The notes below the pieces were generated by a model. It saw nothing but the letters and a program-made list of their open reading frames with translations, did not search any database and was not told where the DNA came from. DNA of 64,000 bases, from NCBI RefSeq assembly GCF_027474405.1, contig NZ_CP114871.1:1745001-1809000 (forward strand). Direction: 5' to 3'. This stretch comes from Caulobacter sp. NIBR2454 (GTDB taxonomy: Bacteria; Pseudomonadota; Alphaproteobacteria; Caulobacterales; Caulobacteraceae). The first letter of the stretch is position 1. Each line of letters opens with the position of its first letter. Both the position numbers and the translations under genes were made by a program. Shown one piece after another: positions 17,888-27,809 of the stretch.

Positions 17888-17956
17888 ATGTGCCGCGACC
17901 GCGACAACCTGCTGCTTCTTGCGCTGGGGCTTAGCCGCCCCTGGGCCGCCGTTTAG
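17888..17956 (+). CDS. leuL: leuA leader peptide (attenuation)
   Basis: A 22-residue ORF with ATG at 17888 and TAG at 17954, 84 bases upstream of leuA. Codons 8-11 are four consecutive leucine codons (CTG CTG CTT CTT, 17909-17920), with two more at codons 13 and 15, so 6 of 22 codons encode Leu. AGAGAAAG before the ATG is a plausible ribosome-binding site. Leucine-rich leader peptides upstream of leuA are known in alphaproteobacteria. Ribosome stalling on these codons at low leucine should change downstream RNA folding and raise leuA expression. Confidence 0.85.
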   Translation: MCRDRDNLLLLALGLSRPWAAV

Positions 17957-17977
17957 CCGCGCGCACCTTTCGCGGCC
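17926..17977 (+). promoter_or_regulatory. Leader RNA with alternative hairpins
   Basis: Around the leader stop codon several short GC-rich segments can pair: GGGGC (17926-17930) with GCCCC (17937-17941); GCCGCG (17956-17961) with CGCGGC (17971-17976); or, excluding the latter, GGCCGC (17944-17949) with GCGGCC (17972-17977). Mutually exclusive stems are expected for attenuation. No T-run follows, so the terminator form is not a classic intrinsic terminator. Confidence 0.5.
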
Positions 17978-18040
17978 GGTCGCTCAGGGGCGTTTCGAGT
18001 AGTCATCACCCCCAGCCGCCGACCTTCGAAAGACCATCCC

Positions 18041-19609
18041 ATGACCGCCCCCGTATCGAGCGTAAAGCGCGACCAAGTCATCATCTTCGACACCACCATG
18101 CGTGACGGCGAGCAATCGCCCGGCGCGTCCATGTCGCTGGAAGAGAAGCTGGAGCTGGCCAAGATCATGGAGGAGATGGGCGTCGATGTGATCGAGGCCG
18201 GCTTCCCCATCGCCTCCAACGGCGACTTCGAGGCGGTTCGCGAGGTCTCCAAGCTGGTGACCGAGAGCGTCATCGCCGGCCTGGCTCGCGCCGCCGCCGC
18301 CGACATCGAGCGCTGCGCCGAGGCGATCCGCCCGGCCAAGCGTGGCCGCATCCACACCTTCCTGTCCACCAGCCCGCAGCACCGCGACCATATCCTGCGC
18401 ATGTCGATCGAGGACGTGATCGATGCGACGACCAAGTCGGTGACCATGGCCCGCAACCTGTGCGGCGACGTGGAATGGTCGGCCCAGGACGCCACCCGCA
18501 CCGAGCGCGACGTGCTGCGCCGCTGCGTCGAGGCGGCGATCAAGGCCGGGGCGACGACGATCAACATCCCCGACACCGTCGGCTATACCTATCCGGATGA
18601 GTACGCGGCGATCTTCCGCGACCTGATCGAGAACGTGCCGAGGGCCGACGCGGTGATCTTCTCGGCCCACTGCCATAACGACCTGGGCCTGGCGACGGCC
18701 AACAGCCTGGCGGCCCTGGCCGGCGGCGCGCGCCAGATCGAGTGCGCCATTAATGGCATCGGCGAGCGCGCCGGCAATACCGCTCTGGAAGAGGTGGTCA
18801 TGGCCCTGAAGGTCCGTGGCCAGACCCTGCCATACGAGACCCGCATCGATCCGGTGCATATCACCCGCGCCAGCCGCTATGTCTCGGCGATCACGGGCTT
18901 TCCGGTGCAGTACAACAAGGCCATCGTCGGCAAGAACGCCTTCGCCCACGAGAGCGGCATCCACCAGGACGGGATGCTGAAGAACGCCGAGACCTACGAA
19001 ATCATGCGTCCCGAGGACGTGGGGCAGGGCGCCACCAACCTGGTGATGGGCAAGCATTCCGGCCGTCACGCCTTCCGCGAGAAGCTGAAGGCCCTGGGTT
19101 ACGAGCTGGGCCAGAACGCCCTGAACGACGCCTTCACGCGGTTCAAGGAACTGGCCGACAAGAAGAAGCACGTCTTCGACGACGACATCGTCGCCCTGGT
19201 GGATGACGCCCTGGCGCGCGGCTCGGAGAAGATCAAGGTCGAGCGCCTGCGCGTGGTGGCCGGCACCGACGGCCAGTCGGCCGAGCTGACCCTGGACGTG
19301 GACGGCGAAGTCAGGACCGCCGAAGCCACCGGCGACGGCCCGGTGGATGCGGTGTTCAACGCCATCCACGAGATCGTGCCGCACAGCGCCGCCCTGCGCC
19401 TGTTCCAGGTTCACGCGGTGACCGAGGGGACGGACGCCCAGGCCCAGGTCTCGGTGCGTCTGGAGGAGGATGGCCGCATCGCCACGGGCCAGGCCGCCGA
19501 CACCGACACCCTGACCGCCTCGGCCAAGGCCTATGTGAACGCCCTGAACAACCTGTTCGCGCGGCGTGAGAAGGCGCGGCCCGAAACGGCCATCGCCAGC
19601 GGCTTCTAG
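18041..19609 (+). CDS. leuA: 2-Isopropylmalate synthase
   Basis: LeuA condenses acetyl-CoA with 2-oxoisovalerate, the first committed step of leucine synthesis, and is feedback-inhibited by leucine. The 522-residue protein has the HMGL-like catalytic barrel with IIFDTTMRDGEQSPG (metal Asp and catalytic Arg, about residues 9-23), the metal-binding HCHNDLGLATAN motif and the FAHESGIHQDG motif. A linker and a C-terminal LeuA allosteric domain (about residues 390-510) follow. Expression is probably controlled by the leucine-rich leader upstream. The DMT-type exporter gene downstream begins 40 bases later. Confidence 0.97.
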   Translation: MTAPVSSVKRDQVIIFDTTMRDGEQSPGASMSLEEKLELAKIMEEMGVDVIEAGFPIASNGDFEAVREVSKLVTESVIAGLARAAAADIERCAEAIRPAKRGRIHTFLSTSPQHRDHILRMSIEDVIDATTKSVTMARNLCGDVEWSAQDATRTERDVLRRCVEAAIKAGATTINIPDTVGYTYPDEYAAIFRDLIENVPRADAVIFSAHCHNDLGLATANSLAALAGGARQIECAINGIGERAGNTALEEVVMALKVRGQTLPYETRIDPVHITRASRYVSAITGFPVQYNKAIVGKNAFAHESGIHQDGMLKNAETYEIMRPEDVGQGATNLVMGKHSGRHAFREKLKALGYELGQNALNDAFTRFKELADKKKHVFDDDIVALVDDALARGSEKIKVERLRVVAGTDGQSAELTLDVDGEVRTAEATGDGPVDAVFNAIHEIVPHSAALRLFQVHAVTEGTDAQAQVSVRLEEDGRIATGQAADTDTLTASAKAYVNALNNLFARREKARPETAIASGF

Positions 19610-19614
19610 GCTGG

Positions 19615-19632
19615 CCGCGCCACGCGGCGCGG
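19615..19632 (+). terminator. GC-rich hairpin after leuA, weak terminator candidate
   Basis: CCGCGCC and GGCGCGG pair around an ACGC loop six bases after the leuA stop. There is no strong T-run, so termination may be partial and the downstream gene could be co-transcribed. Confidence 0.35.
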
Positions 19633-19649
19633 TCTAAGCCCCGATTCAC

Positions 19650-20531
19650 ATGCTCTGGATTCCCATAACCGTGGGCGCGGCGGCCCTGCAGGTCGCCCGC
19701 AACGCCGCGCAACGCTCGGTCATGACCGGAGCGGGGCCATGGGGCGCCACGCTGGTGCGTTTCCTGTTCGGCCTGCCGTTCGCGCTGGTCTTTGTCGGCG
19801 TGCTCTGGCTGCTGACGCCGGGCGCGCGGTTCCACCCCTCCGCTTCGTTCTTCACCGCCTGCGCGGCGGGGGCGGCGCTGCAGATGGCGGCGACGGCCTC
19901 GATGCTGACGGCCATGCACCGCTCTTCCTTCGCCCTGGGAACGGCCATGCAGCAAAGCGGGCTGCCGTTCGCCCTGGTGTGGGGCGTGCTGTTCTTTGGC
20001 GACCATGTAGGGCCGGTCGTCTGGTTGGGCGGGGCCATCGCCACCGTGGGGCTTACGGCGCTGTCCTGGCCGCGCGACGGTGGTGTGCATATGCAGCGTG
20101 GGGCGTTGCTGTTCGGCCTGGGGTCGGGGGCCATGTTCGCGCTGAGCGCCAATTTCTTTCGGCAGGGGGCGCTGGCCCTGGAGCCGGCGCATCCAGTCCT
20201 GTCGGCCTTCGCCACCGTGGCCGTGGTGCAGGCGATTCAGACGGTGAGCCTGACCTCCTGGCTGCTGGCCACCAACCGAACGGCGGTGATCGCCGTGATC
20301 GCGGCCTGGCGTCGCTCGTTGGGCGCGGGGTTTTGCGGCGCGGCGGCGTCGGGCCTGTGGTTCACGGCCATGGCGCTCAGTCCCGTGGGGCCGGTGAGGG
20401 CGGTGGGCGTGGTCGAGATGCCTATCGCGGCGCTGGTTGGACGACGCCTGTTCGCTGAACGGCTGAGCTTGTGGCAGTGGGGCTGCGGCGCGCTGACGGC
20501 CCTGGGGGTAGCGCTCGCAGCGACGGGATGA
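19650..20531 (+). CDS. DMT-superfamily (EamA-like) transporter
   Basis: A 293-residue inner-membrane protein with ten predicted helices arranged as two EamA-like repeats; the second begins near LLFGLGSGAMFALSANFFRQGA and ends with the WQWGCGALTALGVALAATG signature of the last repeat. The drug/metabolite transporter family exports amino acids, purines or other small molecules. Its place directly after leuA could hint at leucine-related export, but substrate cannot be read from sequence. A long first loop separates it from the nearest RhaT/EamA models. Confidence 0.82.
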   Translation: MLWIPITVGAAALQVARNAAQRSVMTGAGPWGATLVRFLFGLPFALVFVGVLWLLTPGARFHPSASFFTACAAGAALQMAATASMLTAMHRSSFALGTAMQQSGLPFALVWGVLFFGDHVGPVVWLGGAIATVGLTALSWPRDGGVHMQRGALLFGLGSGAMFALSANFFRQGALALEPAHPVLSAFATVAVVQAIQTVSLTSWLLATNRTAVIAVIAAWRRSLGAGFCGAAASGLWFTAMALSPVGPVRAVGVVEMPIAALVGRRLFAERLSLWQWGCGALTALGVALAATG

Positions 20532-20604
20532 TGAACGGCCGCGCCGATAGGCCTTGAAATCAACTCACTAGCAGGGCAAACGAAGCGAGTTCGGCGGGCC
20601 TTAG

Positions 20605-21759
<1,155 letters not shown>

Positions 21760-21849
21760 ACGCGAGCCGCCGCTGCGCAGCGCCCGCAATGCGGGCTACA
21801 CTGACAGCACCACCTGAGTCGGGCGCGGGGCGCCGGGAGACCCCATAAA

Positions 21850-22926
21850 GTGGCCTTGAAAGAAGGTCAGTTTGGCGAGTTGAAGGTCCCGCTGACCTGG
21901 ACGGCGGCGGTGGCCTTGATCGTGGCCGGCATAGTCGCCGTCGCCTTGCTGGTGAATGATCGCCGCGAGACCCTGCAGAACCAGGCCTATGGCGTCACGC
22001 GCCAGGCGGTGGACACCGTCGCGGCTCCCGTCAGCGGCGCCGTGTCCGCGCCGGGACGCTGGACGCGGTCGGCCAGCGACTGGATCGGCGACTACTTCTT
22101 CGCCGTGTCCGAGAACCGCAAGCTGAAGGCCGAACTGGTCGAGATGCGCCAGTGGCGAGACGTGGCCCTGGCGCAGCGCGATATCAACGAGCGCTACCGC
22201 ACCCTGATGGGCCTGCGCACCGATCCGCCGATCCCGATGGTGGCGGCGCGGGTCATCAGCGACTCCCGCGGTCCGTTCGCCAACACCCGCCTGGCCGACG
22301 CCGGCAAGGACAAGGGCGTGGTCACCGGCAATCCGGTGATGAGCGAGCATGGCCTGATCGGCCGTGTCGTGGGGGTCTCCAGCGACGTCAGCCGGGTGCT
22401 GCTGCTCACGGACGTGACCTCGCGCACGCCGGTGATGATCGACCGCACCAACGCCCGCTCGATCCTGACGGGCGACGGCGGGCCCAACCCACGCCTGGAA
22501 TATCTGCGCGGACGTGATCCGGTGAAGGAGGGCGACCGGATCGTCACCTCGGGCGACGGCGGCGTGCTGCCGCGCGGTCTGCCGGTCGGCGTGGCGGTCA
22601 AGGCGCTGGACGGCAGCTGGCGGGTGGCGCTGTTCGCCGACTCCACGCCGATCGACTACGTGCGCATCCTTCTGTTCAAGGACTTCGCCCAACTGGCCGA
22701 CCAGAAGGGCCTGTCGACGACCCAGCTGCCGAGCATCGACACCGAGGACCCGCAGGCTCGCAAGCCGCAGTCGATCATCGGCAATGCGGTCGCGCCCACG
22801 CCGGCGCCTGCTCCAGCCGCGGGCGCGCCGACAACCCCGGCGCCGGCAGCGCCGCGCGTACAGCCTCCTGCCGCGACCCCGCCGCAGCCGACGCCGCCCG
22901 CGACGACCCCGGGGACGCCCCAGTGA
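21850..22926 (+). CDS. mreC: Cell shape-determining protein MreC
   Basis: MreC links MreB filaments to PBP2/RodA from the periplasmic side. The 358-residue protein has a short cytoplasmic start, one transmembrane helix (about 13-35), a coiled coil (about 75-115, ending NRKLKAELVEMRQW), and the double beta-barrel MreC core (about 125-280). A long Pro/Ala-rich tail (roughly the last 65 residues) is a feature of alphaproteobacterial MreC. The start is GTG at 21850 with GGGAGA upstream. The stop overlaps the mreD start by four bases (GTGA), indicating translational coupling. Confidence 0.96.
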   Translation: MALKEGQFGELKVPLTWTAAVALIVAGIVAVALLVNDRRETLQNQAYGVTRQAVDTVAAPVSGAVSAPGRWTRSASDWIGDYFFAVSENRKLKAELVEMRQWRDVALAQRDINERYRTLMGLRTDPPIPMVAARVISDSRGPFANTRLADAGKDKGVVTGNPVMSEHGLIGRVVGVSSDVSRVLLLTDVTSRTPVMIDRTNARSILTGDGGPNPRLEYLRGRDPVKEGDRIVTSGDGGVLPRGLPVGVAVKALDGSWRVALFADSTPIDYVRILLFKDFAQLADQKGLSTTQLPSIDTEDPQARKPQSIIGNAVAPTPAPAPAAGAPTTPAPAAPRVQPPAATPPQPTPPATTPGTPQ

Positions 22927-23435
22927 GGCGCGGGGCCGCCGGGCTTAATCCTGTCCAGTGGCTGGCCGTGCCGATGCTGATGTGCATCGTCGCCGCGATC
23001 CTGCTGGCGGCGCCCTTGCGGGTGTTCGGCTTTCAGGCGCCCGAACCGATGTGGGCCATGGTTCCGGCGTTCGCCTGGGGTGTCATTCGGCCGTCGGTGC
23101 TGGCGCCGTTCGGGCTCTTGATCCTGGGGCTTTTCTTCGACGGTTTCTGGGGCGGCCCGATCGGCCTTTGGGCGCTGGCGCTGCTGGTGGTGTACGCCGT
23201 GGTGATCGCGTTGCGGAACATCCTGAGCGGCCAGAGCCGGGCGATGATGCTGGCCTGGTACGCTGGCTGCACGGCCTTGGCCATGGGGGTCGGCTACGCC
23301 TTCATGATCATCAGCGAGCTGGGCCGGCCCAGCCCGTTGGCCATGTTCTGGCAGTTTCTGATCACCGTCGCGCTGTTTCCGGCCGCGGACTGGCTGATCG
23401 AGCGGTTCGAAGACTCGGACGTGCGTTTCCGCTGA
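22923..23435 (+). CDS. mreD: Rod-shape-determining protein MreD
   Basis: A 170-residue inner-membrane protein with five or six hydrophobic helices, and the conserved pattern PEPMWAMVPAFAWGVIRPSVLAPFG followed by GLFFDGFWGGPIGLWAL, which is typical of MreD. It belongs to the elongation complex with MreC, PBP2 and RodA. It starts with GTG inside the mreC stop and ends in a TGATG overlap with mrdA, so the three genes are translated as a coupled set. Confidence 0.95.
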   Translation: MRRGAAGLNPVQWLAVPMLMCIVAAILLAAPLRVFGFQAPEPMWAMVPAFAWGVIRPSVLAPFGLLILGLFFDGFWGGPIGLWALALLVVYAVVIALRNILSGQSRAMMLAWYAGCTALAMGVGYAFMIISELGRPSPLAMFWQFLITVALFPAADWLIERFEDSDVRFR

Positions 23436-25429
23436 TGGGCGAGCCTTCAATCTTCTTCTCCGAGGTGAACGAGCGGCAAGGCGCGTTCCACCGCCGCGCG
23501 TTCCTGATGGGCGGGCTGACGGGCGTCGGCCTGCTGGCCCTGGGCGGGCGGCTGGCGCAGCTGCAACTGGTCGAGGCGGGGCGTTATCAGAAGCTTTCGG
23601 CCGGCAACCAGTTCAACTTCCGCCTGGCGCCGCCGCCGCGCGGACTGGTGCTGGACCGCAACGGCGTGTCCCTGGCGTCAAACCGCCCCAACTTCCGCCT
23701 GCTGGTGTCACGCAGCACCGAGATGGACGTGGACAAGACCATGGAGGAGCTATCGCTTCTGGTCCCCATCGATCCCGCGCGCAAAAAGCGGCTGATCCGC
23801 GACATCAAGGCCAGTCCCAAGAACGCGCCGGTCGCGGTCATGGAGGACATGAGCTGGGAAGAGTTCAGCCGCATCAATGTGCGCGCGCCTGAGCTGCTCG
23901 GCGTGACGGCCGACATGGGCGAGGTGCGGGTCTATCCGTTCGGCGGCGCCTTCGCGCACGTGATCGGCTATGTGGCCAAGATTTCCGACCGCGACCTGAA
24001 AGCGGCTGGCCCCAATCCCGATCCGCTGCTGCTGCATCCTGGCTTCCGCATCGGCAAGCAGGGGGTGGAGAAGGCCCTCGACATCGAGCTGCGGGGCAAG
24101 CCCGGCGCGAACAAGGTCGAGGTGGACGCTCGGGGCCGCGTGGTTCGCGCCGACCCCGAAGGCGACATCCCGTCGGTCCCCGGCAAGGAAGTTCGCCTCA
24201 CCCTCGACGCCGATATCCAGAACCGCGCGCTGGAGGTGATGGGCAACGAGAGCGGGGCCATCGTGCTGATGGACTGCCGCAGCGGCGACGTCCTGTGCAT
24301 GGTCTCGGCGCCAAGCTTCGACGCCAACCGTTTCGTGCGCGGACTTTCGGGGCCGGAATACCGGGCGCTGGCCGAGTATGAGCGCCGTCCCCTGCTGGAC
24401 AAGGCGTTGAGCGGCACCTACCCGCCGGGCTCGACCTTCAAGCCGATGACGGGCCTGGCCTGCCTGGCGGCGGGGATCGATCCGGAGGAACGGGTCCACT
24501 GTTCAGGGGGCTGGTTCTTCGGCGGGCGGACTTTCCACTGCTGGAGCCGCCATGGCTCGCAGAACCTGCACGACGCGATCAAGAACTCCTGCGACACCTA
24601 TTTCTACCAGATGTCGCTGCGGGTCGGGCCGGACAAGATCGCCGAGGTGGCGCGGGCCTTCGGCTTTGGCCAGATCTTCGACATCGGCATCCCCGGCCAG
24701 AAGGCGGGCACGGTTCCCGACCGGGAATGGAAGAAGCGCGCCTTCAAGAAGAACCCGGCCAACCAGGTCTGGTACCCCGGCGAGACGCCCAGCTATGCGA
24801 TCGGGCAGGGGGCTTTGGCGGTCAACGCCTTGCAGCTGTGCGTGATGACCGCGCGGCTGGCCAACGGGAAGAAGGCGCTGAACCCGCGCCTGATCAAGTC
24901 GGTCGGCGGGGTGGAGCGTCCGCACGGCGACGAGGTTCCGGACCTGCCGTTCAGCCAGGATTTCCTGAACATCGTGCGCGGCGGCATGGCGTCCGTGGCC
25001 AATGACCAGGGGGGCACGGCCTATCGTCAGAGCCAGCTTGGTCTGGGCGACGTGAAGATGGCGGGCAAGACGGGCACGGCGCAGGTGCGGTCCTATGGCT
25101 CGGGCTCGCGCAAGATGACGGGCGTGCCGTGGCGGTTCAAGGATCACAACCTCTATATCGCCTTCGCGCCCTATGACGATCCGCGCTACGCCCTGTCGGT
25201 CATCATCCAGCATGGCGGCTTGGGCGGCGCCACCGCCGGGGCCCCCCGCGCGCGCGAGGTGATGCGCGTGGCCCTGTTGAAGGACCCCGAAATCCGGGCC
25301 CGGATCGAGCGCCCGCTGCCGCTGCCGGAACTGGCGCCCGAGGCGATCGTCGAGGGCGTAGCGCCCGACGCGCCGATCGAGACGCCCGCGCCACCAACGC
25401 CGACTCCCACGCCGGAGACGCCGCAATGA
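23435..25429 (+). CDS. mrdA: Penicillin-binding protein 2 (elongasome transpeptidase)
   Basis: PBP2 cross-links new lateral-wall peptidoglycan in partnership with RodA. The 664-residue protein has one N-terminal transmembrane anchor (about 24-44), a PBP dimerisation/pedestal domain starting at RGLVLDRNGVSLASNRPNF, and a transpeptidase domain with SxxK (PPGSTFKPM, about residue 330), SxN-like SCD (KNSCDTYFYQ) and KTG (MAGKTGTAQV). The C-terminal about 35 residues are Pro/Thr-rich. The ATG at 23435 overlaps the mreD stop; its end overlaps the rodA ATG by four bases. Confidence 0.97.
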   Translation: MGEPSIFFSEVNERQGAFHRRAFLMGGLTGVGLLALGGRLAQLQLVEAGRYQKLSAGNQFNFRLAPPPRGLVLDRNGVSLASNRPNFRLLVSRSTEMDVDKTMEELSLLVPIDPARKKRLIRDIKASPKNAPVAVMEDMSWEEFSRINVRAPELLGVTADMGEVRVYPFGGAFAHVIGYVAKISDRDLKAAGPNPDPLLLHPGFRIGKQGVEKALDIELRGKPGANKVEVDARGRVVRADPEGDIPSVPGKEVRLTLDADIQNRALEVMGNESGAIVLMDCRSGDVLCMVSAPSFDANRFVRGLSGPEYRALAEYERRPLLDKALSGTYPPGSTFKPMTGLACLAAGIDPEERVHCSGGWFFGGRTFHCWSRHGSQNLHDAIKNSCDTYFYQMSLRVGPDKIAEVARAFGFGQIFDIGIPGQKAGTVPDREWKKRAFKKNPANQVWYPGETPSYAIGQGALAVNALQLCVMTARLANGKKALNPRLIKSVGGVERPHGDEVPDLPFSQDFLNIVRGGMASVANDQGGTAYRQSQLGLGDVKMAGKTGTAQVRSYGSGSRKMTGVPWRFKDHNLYIAFAPYDDPRYALSVIIQHGGLGGATAGAPRAREVMRVALLKDPEIRARIERPLPLPELAPEAIVEGVAPDAPIETPAPPTPTPTPETPQ

Positions 25430-26580
25430 CCATGAGCGCCCTGACACGGCCCGGCGAACGCGACCGGCTGATCGTCAAGTTCAAGGAGATCGACTGGGTC
25501 TTCTGCCTGGCCCTGTGCCTGATCGCCGGGGCCGGCATCCTGATGCAGTTCTCCATCGCCGGCGGCTCGTGGACGCCGTGGGCGCTGTCGACGGCGGGGC
25601 GCTTCGCCTTCTGCTTCGTGCTGATGATCTGTCTGGCGATGATCGACCTGCGGGTCTGGTTCGCGCTGTCCTATCCGATCTATGGGCTGGGACTGATCCT
25701 GCTGGTGGCGGTGGAGGTGGTGGGCGACATCTCGCTGGGGGCGCAGCGCTGGTTGCAGCTTGGGCCGGTGCGCCTACAGCCGTCTGAGATCATGAAGATC
25801 GGGGTCGTGCTGGGTCTGGCGCGCTTTTATCACGGCATGTCGGGCGAGAGCGCGCGGCTGTCGTGGTGGCTGCTGATCCCGGCGGCGATGGTGGGCGTGC
25901 CGGTATTGCTGGTGGCGCACCAGCCCGACCTTGGCACCGCGGTGCTGATCGCCGCCACGGGCGGGGCGATCATGGTGCTGGCCGGCCTGTCGTGGAAGAT
26001 CATCGGGGGCCTGATCCTCGGCGTCGCCGCGGCGATCCCGCCGTTCGTGATGTTCGTGCTGCACGACTATCAGCGCAAGCGAGTGCTGACCTTCCTTGAT
26101 CCCGAGAGCGATCCGTCGGGATCGGGCTATCACATCCTGCAGTCCAAGATCGCGCTCGGTTCGGGCGGCCTGCTGGGCAAGGGCTTTGGCCTGGGCTCGC
26201 AGAGCCAGCTGAACTTCCTGCCGGAAAAGCATACCGACTTCATCTTCGCGACCCTGGCCGAGGAGTTCGGTTTCGTGGGCTGCGCCTCGGTGTTGTTCCT
26301 GTTTGGCGCGGTGATCTTCATGGCCCTGCGCATGGCCTCGATCACCCACAGCCATTTCGCGCGATTGGGCGCGGCCGGGGTGACGGCGACCTTCGCGCTC
26401 TATGTCCTGATCAATGGCGCCATGGTGATGGGCATGGCGCCCGTGGTGGGCGTGCCCATGGCGATGCTGTCCTATGGCGGCACCGTGATGCTGACCATGA
26501 TGATCGGCTTCGGCCTGGTGCTGGCGGCGAGAGTCCACCGCTACTCGGAAGTCTCTTCGGGCAAGGGCACGCTGCTGTAG
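25426..26580 (+). CDS. rodA: RodA, SEDS-family peptidoglycan glycosyltransferase
   Basis: RodA polymerises lipid II glycan strands in the elongasome together with PBP2. The 384-residue protein has about ten transmembrane helices and SEDS signatures: LGAQRWLQLGPVRLQPSE after helix 3, HQPDLGTAVL with the catalytically important Asp in the large loop region, and LPEKHTDFIFATLAEEFGF in the main periplasmic loop, then VGVPMAMLSYGGT. The ATG overlaps the mrdA stop (ATGA). It is the last gene of the mre operon. Confidence 0.97.
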   Translation: MTMSALTRPGERDRLIVKFKEIDWVFCLALCLIAGAGILMQFSIAGGSWTPWALSTAGRFAFCFVLMICLAMIDLRVWFALSYPIYGLGLILLVAVEVVGDISLGAQRWLQLGPVRLQPSEIMKIGVVLGLARFYHGMSGESARLSWWLLIPAAMVGVPVLLVAHQPDLGTAVLIAATGGAIMVLAGLSWKIIGGLILGVAAAIPPFVMFVLHDYQRKRVLTFLDPESDPSGSGYHILQSKIALGSGGLLGKGFGLGSQSQLNFLPEKHTDFIFATLAEEFGFVGCASVLFLFGAVIFMALRMASITHSHFARLGAAGVTATFALYVLINGAMVMGMAPVVGVPMAMLSYGGTVMLTMMIGFGLVLAARVHRYSEVSSGKGTLL

Positions 26581-26613
26581 GGGGCGTTTGTCAGTGACCG
26601 AAAGGATCTTTTG

Positions 26614-27699
26614 ATGAACTTTCCGGACATGAGACGCCCAATATTGGCCATCTACTTTCTTGCAGGTGTGATGGCTGCTTCCCTACTCGCATCAGCGGCG
26701 ACGGCTTATGAACCTCCTCAAGCTGTCGTGGCGGCGATTAAAGAGAAGGCGGGGTTTTCGGGCGTCGCCATAGTCGATACCGGTGACGGCGCGCCATTTG
26801 TCTATGTGGCCGGCGGTGCAGGTCGCGGTCAGCCCATGACGCCTTCCACTCGTTTCGACATCGGCTCCATCACCAAGCTTATGACCGCTGTAGCGGTCAT
26901 GCAGCTGAGCGAAGCTGGCTTGGTTAACCTTGAGGCTCCGGTCGGCACATACTTGGCCGATCTCCCGAAGGAAGCGCGCACCAGGACTGTCACAGAGATT
27001 TTGCGTCACGAGGCCGGCTTTGGCGATTTCCTTGAGGCGGCGACGCGCGACCAACTCCTGCAAGCGCGCAACAACCACGACTTCTACAATCTTGCCCTGA
27101 AGCACCCTGTGGGATCGGCTGGCGCGTTCTCCTACTCCAACACTGGGTTTGTCGTGTTGGGTGAACTCGTCGAGCGGGTCGGCGGATCGCCCTATGAGGC
27201 GTATCTGCGAACCAGGGTGCTCGTTCCCGCTGGCGTGCGAGCCGCCTTGTTCGGCAGGTCCGACCGGATCGCGGCCCCCGAAGTTGCGATCGGTCTGATG
27301 CGACCAGAAGCCAACGGTGCTCCTCCCCCGAAGGCTCAGAGCGAATTCACTCAGGAAACCACGGCGCTGACCGGTTGGGTGACAAGTGCGGCGGGCGGTC
27401 TCTACGTAACCGCGCCGGAGCTGGCGTCATTCGGCCGGGCTCTGCTCGGCAATCGGCTGATATCCGCTTCGGGTCTTGCCAAGCTGTGCCCGCAGGTGTC
27501 CGAGAAGACGATGATCCGAGGGCTTGGCTGCATGGTGATGCCCGATGGCGGATTGGGCCACAACGGGGTGCGGCCTGGCATGTACGGCATCATGTTGGCG
27601 TCGCCGAAGACGGGCGCTGTGGTTGTCGCGCTCAGCAATCATGACCGTCAAGCTGAAGGCGTCTTCTGGCCGCTTTGGGCGGCGGTGGCGGAACGTTAA
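26614..27699 (+). CDS. Secreted beta-lactamase-family serine hydrolase
   Basis: A class C-like serine hydrolase (361 residues) with a signal peptide (cleavage near residue 31, ASAATA|YEPP). Catalytic motifs are SxxK in DIGSITKLMT (about residue 88), YxN in FSYSNTGF, and an HNG triad equivalent to KTG/HxG in LGHNGVRPG near the C-terminus. Such enzymes are often esterases or D-amino-acid peptidases, so resistance should not be assumed. The ATG at 26614 has AAGGA upstream. Base composition is clearly lower in GC than flanking genes: two 60-base rows I counted have about 53% and 58% GC, against roughly two thirds nearby. This may mean recent acquisition. Confidence 0.88.
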   Translation: MNFPDMRRPILAIYFLAGVMAASLLASAATAYEPPQAVVAAIKEKAGFSGVAIVDTGDGAPFVYVAGGAGRGQPMTPSTRFDIGSITKLMTAVAVMQLSEAGLVNLEAPVGTYLADLPKEARTRTVTEILRHEAGFGDFLEAATRDQLLQARNNHDFYNLALKHPVGSAGAFSYSNTGFVVLGELVERVGGSPYEAYLRTRVLVPAGVRAALFGRSDRIAAPEVAIGLMRPEANGAPPPKAQSEFTQETTALTGWVTSAAGGLYVTAPELASFGRALLGNRLISASGLAKLCPQVSEKTMIRGLGCMVMPDGGLGHNGVRPGMYGIMLASPKTGAVVVALSNHDRQAEGVFWPLWAAVAER

Positions 27700-27809
27700 T
27701 AGGCGTCCTGGCGTGGAACGGCCGTAGGATGATCACATCCTCGCTGACTGCCGCGCCCGGTGGGTTCATAAGGGTGCGACGATGGCTGCAGTGAGCTGGA
27801 AGACGTGAC

